Source: an uncultured Desulfobacteraceae bacterium (GTDB lineage: Bacteria; Desulfobacterota; Desulfobacteria; Desulfobacterales; UBA5852). From it: DNA of 64,000 nucleotides. A model generated the notes under the pieces. That model was not told where the DNA came from, ran no database searches, and saw nothing but the letters and a program-made list of their open reading frames with translations. The position numbers were made by a program, and so were the translations under genes. The stretch is taken from contig CAJXSL010000006.1 in assembly GCA_913060875.1 (NCBI GenBank), positions 186,001 to 250,000 of the forward strand. The letters are read 5' to 3'. Of this stretch, positions 46,875 to 55,109 are shown one piece after another; position 1 is the first letter of the stretch; the number at the start of each line of letters is the position of its first letter.

Positions 46875-47651
46875 GTGACCCAAGTTATCGCTCTGGAGCA
46901 TCGTTTGCGGCATTGCCGTAATGTACGGACCCTGGGGGTCCGGTCCAATTTATGGGATTATGCCGCCGATGAGATCCAGGCCATACGGAAAGCCGCCAAG
47001 ATTTACTACCCGTCTGTTTTTTATGCCGACTTGTTGGATGCCATGGGAAAGGATCTTTTCCCAAGCTATCATACCTACAAGTGTGTTCAGGACAAGATCA
47101 AACAGACCGCGCTTTTCGACTTGTTGGAGATTCCACACCCCTTTACACGGGTCTTCTACGGTAAACGTCAGGCGGAGAAAATTTTACGGTCTTTTGCGTT
47201 TCCTTTTATTGCCAAAATCCCCCGTGGATCGGCACTGGGGCGGGGCGTGTTCCTCATTCACGATGAAGAGGCGCTTAGCGCTTATATGCATCAGTCCCCG
47301 GTGAGCTATATCCAGGAATATCTGGCCCTGGACCGGGATATCCGCGTCGTGGTGATCGGCGACCGGGTGGTTCACGCCTACTGGCGGCTGGCGGCCGAGG
47401 GGGAGCATCGCAGCAATGTCGCCCTGGGCGGGACCATTTCCCTTGAAAATGTACCGGAAGAGGCGCGGCAATTGGCCCTTTATACGGCGCGCGCCTGTGG
47501 CTGGAACGATGTGGGGATTGATATCTGCACGCATCAGGGGCGTTATCTGGTGCTTGAAGCCAACATGAAATATGGTAAAGAAGGTTTTCGCCGGGCCGGC
47601 ATCGATTATGTGAAACTGATGGAGGATCTTATCGAGGATGGCGCAATTTAA
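46875..47651 (+). CDS. RimK-like ATP-grasp ligase
   Basis: 258 aa from GTG at 46875; the longer frame from 46725 is not supported by domain content. ATP-grasp fold: PFIAKIPRGSALGRGVFLI, IQEYLALDRDIRVVVIGDRVVHAYWR, and the metal-binding end VGIDICTHQGRYLVLEANMKYGKEGF. Such enzymes form amide bonds to an acid (for example RimK adds Glu); the substrate is unknown here. It overlaps the dGTPase gene by 14 bases. Confidence 0.7.
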   Translation: MTQVIALEHRLRHCRNVRTLGVRSNLWDYAADEIQAIRKAAKIYYPSVFYADLLDAMGKDLFPSYHTYKCVQDKIKQTALFDLLEIPHPFTRVFYGKRQAEKILRSFAFPFIAKIPRGSALGRGVFLIHDEEALSAYMHQSPVSYIQEYLALDRDIRVVVIGDRVVHAYWRLAAEGEHRSNVALGGTISLENVPEEARQLALYTARACGWNDVGIDICTHQGRYLVLEANMKYGKEGFRRAGIDYVKLMEDLIEDGAI

Positions 47652-48804
47652 CACGAACACCCTTGATATGTTGCGGGGGGCTTTAGACGAACGCGAAGCA
47701 GCCTATCTGTCCCCTGTGGCAACCCTGAGCCATCGGGCCCAACGACGAAGACCGGAGCGCAATCCGGGGGGATATCGTCAGGAATTTTCGCTCGATGCGG
47801 ATCGTATTTTACATTCCCTGGCCTATACCCGCTATATCGATAAAACCCAGGTTTTTTATCTGATCAAAAACGACCACATCACCCATCGGGTGCTGCATGT
47901 CCAGCTGGTTTCCAAAATTGCGCGGACCATTGGCCGATTTCTGGGATTGAATGAAGATCTGATCGAGGCTATCGCGTTGGGGCATGACATCGGGCACACG
48001 CCCTTCGGTCATGACGGCGAGCAGTTTTTAAGCGCCTTGTGCGAAGCCAATGGCATCGGTGCCTTCCAGCACAATTTGCAAAGCGTCCAGTTTCTCGACC
48101 GCGTGGAACGCAAAGGGCGGGGATGGAACCTCTGTCTGCAGACCCTGGACGGTATTGTTTGCCATGATGGTGAGGTCCATAATCAGTTGCTGAAGGCGGA
48201 GTGGGACAAAACCTTCACAACGTTTGACCAGATGATGCGCGCCAAAAAAGAACAGCCGAAGTTGGCGTTGACACCCATGACCCTCGAAGGCTGCGTGGTG
48301 CGCATGGCGGATACGATCAGCTACATTGGACGGGATATCGAGGATGCCATTCGCCTGGGGGTGCTCAGACGCGATGAATTGCCGGCAAAGGTCGTCAAGG
48401 TACTGGGATACACCAACGGTACGATTGTATACAACCTGGTGACCGATATCATCGCCAACTCCTATCGCCAGCCGCATGTGGCCTTCAGTTCAGAGGTCTC
48501 CCTTGCTTTGAAAGCCCTCAAGGAATTCAATTTGAAACGGATCTATATGAATCCGATCATAAAAAAACATACGGATAAAATTAAAAGGTTATTCGAGCTA
48601 TTGTTCAACCGATACATGAACGATATCGAAAGGGGTCACGAAGACTCTGTCATTTTTCTAGGTTTTCTGAAAGACATGGACGACCAATATGTAAAAGAAC
48701 ACTCCCCGGCTGAAGTGGTTCGTGATTTTATTGCCGGTATGACCGATCAATATTTTCTGCAGCAATGTCCAGCGGAACTGAGGCCCCAGGTGGAAGTCCG
48801 ATAG
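47638..48804 (+). CDS. dGTPase-family HD-domain triphosphohydrolase
   Basis: 388 aa. Hydrolyses dNTPs to the nucleoside and triphosphate in the dGTPase family. N-terminal RRPERNPGGYRQEFSLDADRI segment and the metal-binding HD pair in IALGHDIGHTPFGHDGEQ, plus a downstream H...D pattern near CHDGEVHNQ. Overlap with the preceding ATP-grasp gene suggests a shared transcript. Confidence 0.9.
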   Translation: MAQFNTNTLDMLRGALDEREAAYLSPVATLSHRAQRRRPERNPGGYRQEFSLDADRILHSLAYTRYIDKTQVFYLIKNDHITHRVLHVQLVSKIARTIGRFLGLNEDLIEAIALGHDIGHTPFGHDGEQFLSALCEANGIGAFQHNLQSVQFLDRVERKGRGWNLCLQTLDGIVCHDGEVHNQLLKAEWDKTFTTFDQMMRAKKEQPKLALTPMTLEGCVVRMADTISYIGRDIEDAIRLGVLRRDELPAKVVKVLGYTNGTIVYNLVTDIIANSYRQPHVAFSSEVSLALKALKEFNLKRIYMNPIIKKHTDKIKRLFELLFNRYMNDIERGHEDSVIFLGFLKDMDDQYVKEHSPAEVVRDFIAGMTDQYFLQQCPAELRPQVEVR

Positions 48805-48898
48805 ACCCGGATGTCCAACGCCCCTTTGATTTTCAGAAACCGTCTCACGATCAAGATCGAGATACCTTTCTATCCTGTTAACGCGTTTGGAGAACAAG

Positions 48899-49663
48899 AT
48901 GCCCCCCCCGTCCCAAGGCCATATCGCTGAAGAGCGGACGTATCGACGCCTGGCCATGGTGGATCGTCTGACCTCTTTTCACGTATCGGCTCAGGAAACG
49001 GATCTCATGGTGATGGCCCAAAAAGACCTGCGGGATATCTGCCGTGAAGAAGTTCTGGTCCAAAGGGGGTATATCGAGCAATACATCAGGCGCTTTCCAG
49101 CGTTTCGCACAACCCTGGCCCCTTGGACGAATGCGGCCCCTGCGCCCGAAATCATTCACATGATGGCTGCGGCCGGGCGGGCTTGCGGTGTCGGACCCAT
49201 GGCCGCTGTTGCCGGGGCCATTGCGGAAACAGTCGGTCAGGCGTTGCGTTGCCATTCGCGGGAAGTGATCATTGAAAACGGCGGTGATGTCTTCCTGGTG
49301 TTGGACAGCGCGGTGACCATCGGGTTGTATGCCGGGCAGTCGCCTTTAAGTATGCGGATTGGCTTGCAATTGGATCCTGGTGGCAAACCATTGGCCGTGT
49401 GCACGTCATCCGGTACCGTGGGGCATTCAATCAGTCGCGGGAAGGCCGATGCGGTGTGCATTGTTGCCCGTCAGTGCGCCCTGGCCGACGCCGCGGCGAC
49501 AGCGGTCGCCAACCGTGTCGCATCCCGGGACGTCATACCGGAGGCCATCCGCTACGCCCGTTCGATTGACGGTGTCGAGGGGGTCGTGGCCATATGCGGC
49601 GATCATATGGGGTTGTGGGGAGATCTCCGTGTCGTTAAACTCAATGGTGCAAAAAAGGCTTGA
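48899..49663 (+). CDS. UPF0280 (ApbE-like) family protein
   Basis: 254 aa from ATG at 48899 with GGAG 6 bases upstream; TTG at 48887 would read through this RBS. Family landmarks: AAVAGAIAETVGQAL, VIIENGGDVFLVL, and CTSSGTVGHSISRGKADAVCIVA. These resemble ApbE flavin transferases, but the biochemical role is unproven. Confidence 0.8.
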   Translation: MPPPSQGHIAEERTYRRLAMVDRLTSFHVSAQETDLMVMAQKDLRDICREEVLVQRGYIEQYIRRFPAFRTTLAPWTNAAPAPEIIHMMAAAGRACGVGPMAAVAGAIAETVGQALRCHSREVIIENGGDVFLVLDSAVTIGLYAGQSPLSMRIGLQLDPGGKPLAVCTSSGTVGHSISRGKADAVCIVARQCALADAAATAVANRVASRDVIPEAIRYARSIDGVEGVVAICGDHMGLWGDLRVVKLNGAKKA

Positions 49664-49853
49664 ATTGTAAAGGCAAAAAGATTAGCTTACAGGCTTTAGA
49701 ATCATTGTGTTTGGGCGCTGTCGACACTTGATATTTAACCGGATCGTATATAGAGCCGGGAGACATTTTGCCGGTCCGGCCCCCAAGACATTGGCTCACC
49801 GGCGGACCGCCATGCAACTGTCAACCCACCCCTCATGATGGGAGATCAGCCTG
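49664..49853. other. 190-bp intergenic gap upstream of lapA-like gene
   Basis: No gene. It should hold the promoter for the lapA-mutS-amidase block; candidate boxes are not distinct. GGGAGA lies about 10 bases before the lapA-like ATG. Confidence 0.35.
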
Positions 49854-50246
49854 ATGAAAAAAGTTAAAATCGGCTTTTGGCTTCTTGTCTTAGCCTTCCT
49901 GCTGCTTTTTGGATATCAGAATAAAGCTTTTTTTTTGCAGAAGCACATCTTCGATCTGAACTTGTGGGTAAGCGCGCCTTATCAGACACCTGAAATCCAC
50001 AACGCCGTGCTGTTTGCGGTCTGTTTTTTGGCCGGTCTGGTGATTGCCTACCTTTCGGGCCTGTTGGAACGATTCAAATCGAATAAAACCATCAAACAGC
50101 TTACCAGCGCCATAAACGAACAGAAAACCCAGGCGGAACAGTTGCGGACCGAAATCGAGGCTTTGAAGAACGTTTCGGCTCCGGCGGTTTCGGCGGTCGA
50201 TGAAAGCCAGGGCGAAGAAACGGTCTCCACCAGCGCCGCCGGATAG
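49854..50246 (+). CDS. LapA-like (DUF1049) inner-membrane protein
   Basis: 130 aa. Two membrane helices (about residues 7-24 and 50-72), then a cytoplasmic coiled coil (about 80-110) and a Ser/Ala-rich tail. The family (LapA/YciS) works with TPR protein LapB in lipopolysaccharide regulation in enterobacteria; no lapB follows here, so the role is only inferred. Confidence 0.75.
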   Translation: MKKVKIGFWLLVLAFLLLFGYQNKAFFLQKHIFDLNLWVSAPYQTPEIHNAVLFAVCFLAGLVIAYLSGLLERFKSNKTIKQLTSAINEQKTQAEQLRTEIEALKNVSAPAVSAVDESQGEETVSTSAAG

Positions 50247-50347
50247 ACCTTGCCATGGGATCGATTCTGCTGCCATTGGATTTGTGAAACATGGCCCTGC
50301 AATAGCGACTATCACTCGCGCAATAGATGTATCCGAGTTTGTTCTGA

Positions 50348-52966
50348 ATGAGTTCTTCCAAATTGACCCCGATGATCAAGCAGTACCTGTCCATCAAGGA
50401 CGAATATCCTGACGCGCTTCTGCTTTATCGAATGGGGGATTTTTTCGAAATGTTTTTCGAGGACGCCGAAACGGCTTCCCGCGCCCTCGACATTACCCTT
50501 ACCTCCCGCAATAAAAACGACAACAAACCCATTCCCATGTGCGGGGTTCCCGTACGTGCCGTCCAGGGGTATATCGCCCGTCTGATCGAAAAAGGGTTCA
50601 AGGTGGCCCTGTGCGACCAGGTCGAAGACCCGGCCCAGGCCAAAGGTATCGTCAAGCGCGAGGTCGTGCGGGTATTGACGCCGGGCATGTTGCTCGAAAA
50701 CGAGTTGCTCGATCGTGCGAACCATAATTATATCCTGGCGATTTCCAGCCATGATCATAGGGTGGGATTGGCCTATCTGGATATTTCGACGGGCACGTTT
50801 CGTTTGACCGAGACCGGGGAGCGGCAGGGGGCGCTCGACGAAGCCTTGCGTGTGAGTCCCAGTGAGATTCTTCTGTCGGAATCCTTCCGGGCCGACGATG
50901 CCATGCAGGCGCTGATTCTACCCTTTGCCGACCGCGCCCTGACCGTTCTCGAAGACAAAGTCTTCTCCCTTTCCCGGGCCCGTGAGCAATTGACGGGCTT
51001 ATTCAAAACCATGTCCCTGGAAGGGTTCGGCTGTGCGGGGATGCCGGCCGGCATCCGAGCGGCCGGTGCTTTGGTCCATTATCTGCAAGAGACCCAAAAG
51101 CAGACGGTCGATCATTTCACCGGCATCGAAACCTATCACCTCGATGGCTACATGTGGGTGGATGACCGCTCCTGCCGCAACCTTGAGCTTGCCGTCAATC
51201 TCCAGAACGGAAGCGTTCAGGGGACGCTGATTCATATTCTTGACAAAACCTGCACCGCCATGGGGGGACGGCTGCTTCGGGAGTGGCTGCGCTATCCCCT
51301 GATGGATCGGGATAACATTGTCCGGCGGCACGATGCCGTTGGTGAAATGCTGGAACGCAATCGTCAGCGCCATGACATTCGTAGCCTTCTTGACCAGGTT
51401 CACGATTTGGAGCGCCTGGGGAGTAAAATATCCCTTGGACGCGCCAATGCCCGGGATCTGGTGGCCTTGAAACAATCTTTGCAGGCCCTGCCGTCGCTGT
51501 TCGGCTATTTTGCGAACCTGGAATCGCGCGCATTTCAGAGCGATTTAGAACTTGGACCGCTGGCAGAATTGGCGGCCCTGATCGAGATGGCCATTCGTGA
51601 GGACGCCCCGCCCGTGCTGAATGAAGGCGGGCTGATCAAAGCGGGATATCATGCGGAACTGGATGAGCTCGTCCAGATCAGCCGCGATGGCAAAGGCTAC
51701 CTGGTCCAGTTGGAATCCCGCGAACGGGAGGCCACCGGCATCAGTGTGCTCAAGGTCCGCTATAACAAAGTCTTCGGCTATTTTATTGAAGTTCCCAAAG
51801 CCCGCAGCACGGAAGTCCCCGGGCATTATGTGCGCAAACAGACCCTGGTCAATGCCGAACGCTACATCACCGACGAACTCAAGACCTTTGAAGGCAAGGT
51901 GCTCAATGCCGAAGAGCGACGCGCCAGCCTGGAATACGATCTCTTCAGCGCCGTGCGGGAAGAGGCGGCCCGTCACCACACCCTCGTGAAGCAAACCGCC
52001 ATGTTCCTGGGTGCGGTGGACTGCCTGCTGGGGCTGGCGGAGGTGGCCGAACACCGGCATTTGAAACGGCCGCACATCAATGCGGAGGGGGTCATTCATA
52101 TCGAAGATGGGCGCCATCCGGTGATCGAACAAATGCTCAGCGGTGAACGTTTCGTCCCCAACACCATCCACCTGGACATGACCGACGCGCAGGTGCTGAT
52201 CATCACCGGTCCCAACATGGCCGGCAAATCCACCGTGCTGCGTCAGGTGGCCCTGACGGTGCTTATGGCCCAGATGGGGTCTTTCGTGGCGGCCGAGAAG
52301 GCTTCCTTACCCATTGTGGACAAGATATTCACCCGGGTCGGGGCCCTGGACAACCTTTCCCAGGGCCAGAGCACCTTCATGGTTGAAATGCAGGAAACCG
52401 CCAACATTCTGCGCAATTCAACCCGGCACAGTCTGGTTATCCTGGACGAAATCGGGCGGGGGACGAGTACCTACGACGGCATGAGCATCGCCTGGGCTGT
52501 CGCCGAATTCCTGCACGATGTGGACGGCAAGGGGGTCAAAACCCTTTTTGCCACGCATTATCACGAATTGACGGATTTGTCCGACCAACGGCCACGGGTA
52601 AAAAATTACAATATCGCCGTCAAAGAGTGGAACGACGAAATTATTTTTCTGCGTAAATTGGTGGAAGGGGGGACCAACCGCAGTTATGGAATTCAGGTGG
52701 CGCGCCTGGCCGGAATCCCCGACGACGTCATCACGCGTTCCAAACAGATTCTGACGGCCATCGAAAAAGAAGGCCACGGCACCGGTCGACCGGCCGGCAC
52801 CGACCGTCGCCAAAAGGCATCCGGGCCGACCCAGCTTGATCTTTTCCATCGGCCGGATCAGGAGATTATCGAAAAGCTCCGCCATATTGATGTTTCACGG
52901 ACAACACCGATGGAAGCCTTGAACCTGCTCAGTGAATTACAGGACCGTGCAAGGTCGGATGTTTGA
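50348..52966 (+). CDS. mutS: DNA mismatch repair protein MutS
   Basis: 872 aa, standard MutS1 length. Mismatch-reading Phe-x-Glu is in GDFFEMFFEDAE. The ATPase has the Walker A GPNMAGKST, Walker B IGRGTSTYDG and the FATHYHELT His block. The C-terminal segment ends with LDLFHRPDQEIIEKL, a beta-clamp/MutS dimer-like tail. Recognises base mismatches and starts repair with MutL. Start ATG at 50348; the Shine-Dalgarno sequence is weak. Confidence 0.97.
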   Translation: MSSSKLTPMIKQYLSIKDEYPDALLLYRMGDFFEMFFEDAETASRALDITLTSRNKNDNKPIPMCGVPVRAVQGYIARLIEKGFKVALCDQVEDPAQAKGIVKREVVRVLTPGMLLENELLDRANHNYILAISSHDHRVGLAYLDISTGTFRLTETGERQGALDEALRVSPSEILLSESFRADDAMQALILPFADRALTVLEDKVFSLSRAREQLTGLFKTMSLEGFGCAGMPAGIRAAGALVHYLQETQKQTVDHFTGIETYHLDGYMWVDDRSCRNLELAVNLQNGSVQGTLIHILDKTCTAMGGRLLREWLRYPLMDRDNIVRRHDAVGEMLERNRQRHDIRSLLDQVHDLERLGSKISLGRANARDLVALKQSLQALPSLFGYFANLESRAFQSDLELGPLAELAALIEMAIREDAPPVLNEGGLIKAGYHAELDELVQISRDGKGYLVQLESREREATGISVLKVRYNKVFGYFIEVPKARSTEVPGHYVRKQTLVNAERYITDELKTFEGKVLNAEERRASLEYDLFSAVREEAARHHTLVKQTAMFLGAVDCLLGLAEVAEHRHLKRPHINAEGVIHIEDGRHPVIEQMLSGERFVPNTIHLDMTDAQVLIITGPNMAGKSTVLRQVALTVLMAQMGSFVAAEKASLPIVDKIFTRVGALDNLSQGQSTFMVEMQETANILRNSTRHSLVILDEIGRGTSTYDGMSIAWAVAEFLHDVDGKGVKTLFATHYHELTDLSDQRPRVKNYNIAVKEWNDEIIFLRKLVEGGTNRSYGIQVARLAGIPDDVITRSKQILTAIEKEGHGTGRPAGTDRRQKASGPTQLDLFHRPDQEIIEKLRHIDVSRTTPMEALNLLSELQDRARSDV

Positions 52967-54965
52967 CGCCATGGTGAATACCTGCCATAGACTGTGTTTA
53001 TTTCTCCTGATGGTCGTGATGATGGCGGTGGTTCCCGCCCCCGTGCAAGCGGACGCCGTGCGCGACCAGTATTTCAAGGCCGAGAATGCCCATAAAAAGC
53101 TCCTGGCATCTTCCCGCCAGCGCAAATACCGTCATCACTGGCTGCGTGTCATAAAGGAATTCCAGAAAGTCTATGACAAGGATCCGGATGGCGCCTGGGC
53201 GGCTGCCGGTCTCTACCGCACCGGCGCCACCTATATCGAACTGTTCCGGCGTTCCGGCCTTGGCGATGACCGTGATGCCGGGATCAAGCGGCTTCGGCAG
53301 GTCCAGAAGAAATTCCCCCGCAGCGCCTATCGGGCCAAGGCCGAAAAGCTGCTCAAAGATTTCCCGAATATCAAGATTCCCCCTGCGGCTTCCAAGTCAC
53401 CCCAGAAGAAACGCGCCGAGCGGTCCGCCCGGCAGCAGTTTGAAAATGCCGAGAAGTGCCAGGCACGCCTTATGAAAAATCCCCGCCGTACGAAACACCG
53501 GGACGTCTGGCTGACCTGCATCGATAAATACCAGTCCGCCTACCAAGCCGATCCCGAAGGTCCGACAGCGGCGGCCAGTTTGTATCAAATGGGGGCACTG
53601 TTTCAACAACTGGCCGGGTATTCGAAAAATCGGTCGGATCGCGAGGCCGGTGAAGATCATCTACGCAACCTCATCAACCGTTTTTCCGGCAGTTCCTATG
53701 CGACCAAGGCCAAAGCCCTTCTGGGGGAAAAGGATGTTGCCGCGGTTCCCCCACCCGCCAAGGCTGCTCAGGAAAACGCCCCTCCCGCCGACGGTCAGCC
53801 ATCATCGCTTTTTTCCGTATCCGGGCTAAGGTATTGGTCCAACCCCAATTATACGCGCGTGGTGGTGGATACCGGTGGCAAAACGCCTTATTTTCATCGT
53901 CTTCTCAAAAAAGATCCGGATTTGAAGAAACCCCAGCGCCTTTATGTCGATTTGAAAAATGCCCGCCTCGCCAAGGATTTTCCTAAAGTCATCCCCATCA
54001 ATGATGATCTTCTGATGGATGCCCGGGCCGGGCAGTATCAAAACGATACCGTGCGTGTCGTCGTGGATATCAAGTCGTTCAAAACCTATAAAATCTTTTC
54101 CCTGATGAATCCGTTTCGAATCGTGATCGATGTGTGGGGTAAAGAGGAGAAAAAGAAGGCGGTATCGGACAAGCAGGAAACGGCTGCGGTCAAGCTGCCC
54201 GCCGGAAAGATTCCGCCGGGGTCACTGGCGCGCTCGCTGGCGTTGGGGGTCAGCCGGATTGTCGTCGATGCCGGCCACGGCGGCAAGGATCCGGGGGCTA
54301 AAGGCTATTATCGGGCGGCCCGGGAAAAGGATATCACCCTCAGTATCGCCAAAAAACTCGCCAAAAAACTGGAAGCCAAAATCGGATGCGACGTCATTAT
54401 GACACGCCGGGGTGACAAATTCCTCACCCTGGAGGAACGCACGGCCCTGGCCAATACCAAAGAGGCCGATTTGTTTATCTCCATTCATGTCAATGCCCAT
54501 CGCAACAAGAATGCCTATGGCACCGAGACCTATTTTTTGAATTTGGCCACCGATGAGGAGGCCATTCGGGTGGCCGCCATGGAAAATGCCACATCCACCA
54601 AGAACATCAGTGATCTGCAGACGATCTTGATGGATTTGATGCAGAACGCCAAAATCAATGAATCGAGCCGCCTGGCCAGTTATGTCCAGACCAACATGGT
54701 CCAGAGCCTCAGAAAAAAATACAGCAAGGTACGGGACAAAGGCGTAAAACAGGCTCCATTCTACGTCCTGCTTGGCGCCCAGATGCCCGCCATTCTGGTG
54801 GAAACATCCTTTATCAGCAACCCCCGCGAATGCAAACGTCTGATGGATCCGACCTACCAGGACCGGCTCTGTGACGGCATCGTTCGCGGGGTTGAGAAAT
54901 ACATCAAGGCCACCAGCCCGACGGCATTCCAAAAGGCCTCTCAACTGCCGGCCCATAACGGTTGA
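52959..54965 (+). CDS. N-acetylmuramoyl-L-alanine amidase (AmiC type, with AMIN domain)
   Basis: 668 aa from ATG at 52959, which overlaps the mutS stop (ATGTTTGA). Signal peptide at residues about 1-30, TPR-like repeats in two copies (DPDGAWAAAGLYRTGATYIELF; DPEGPTAAASLYQMGALFQQL), an AMIN domain (about 290-400) that targets the septum, then Amidase_3 (RIVVDAGHGGKDPGA with zinc His, HVNAHRN, and Glu in ILVETSFISNP). It splits septal peptidoglycan in cell division. The double N-terminal repeat is larger than in E. coli AmiC (about 415 aa). Confidence 0.9.
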   Translation: MFDAMVNTCHRLCLFLLMVVMMAVVPAPVQADAVRDQYFKAENAHKKLLASSRQRKYRHHWLRVIKEFQKVYDKDPDGAWAAAGLYRTGATYIELFRRSGLGDDRDAGIKRLRQVQKKFPRSAYRAKAEKLLKDFPNIKIPPAASKSPQKKRAERSARQQFENAEKCQARLMKNPRRTKHRDVWLTCIDKYQSAYQADPEGPTAAASLYQMGALFQQLAGYSKNRSDREAGEDHLRNLINRFSGSSYATKAKALLGEKDVAAVPPPAKAAQENAPPADGQPSSLFSVSGLRYWSNPNYTRVVVDTGGKTPYFHRLLKKDPDLKKPQRLYVDLKNARLAKDFPKVIPINDDLLMDARAGQYQNDTVRVVVDIKSFKTYKIFSLMNPFRIVIDVWGKEEKKKAVSDKQETAAVKLPAGKIPPGSLARSLALGVSRIVVDAGHGGKDPGAKGYYRAAREKDITLSIAKKLAKKLEAKIGCDVIMTRRGDKFLTLEERTALANTKEADLFISIHVNAHRNKNAYGTETYFLNLATDEEAIRVAAMENATSTKNISDLQTILMDLMQNAKINESSRLASYVQTNMVQSLRKKYSKVRDKGVKQAPFYVLLGAQMPAILVETSFISNPRECKRLMDPTYQDRLCDGIVRGVEKYIKATSPTAFQKASQLPAHNG

Positions 54966-55109
54966 CGTGCTCCTGACAATGGCCGCGGACAGGGTCGCCT
55001 GTTGTGGCGTGAATCAACGGAACCCCCTGCTGTCGATCAGCGCCGGTTACAGCCGGCCGCAACAAGGCGGCTGTTCTGGCAAAGTGGAACGGAGCTTTTG
55101 AATACGGTA

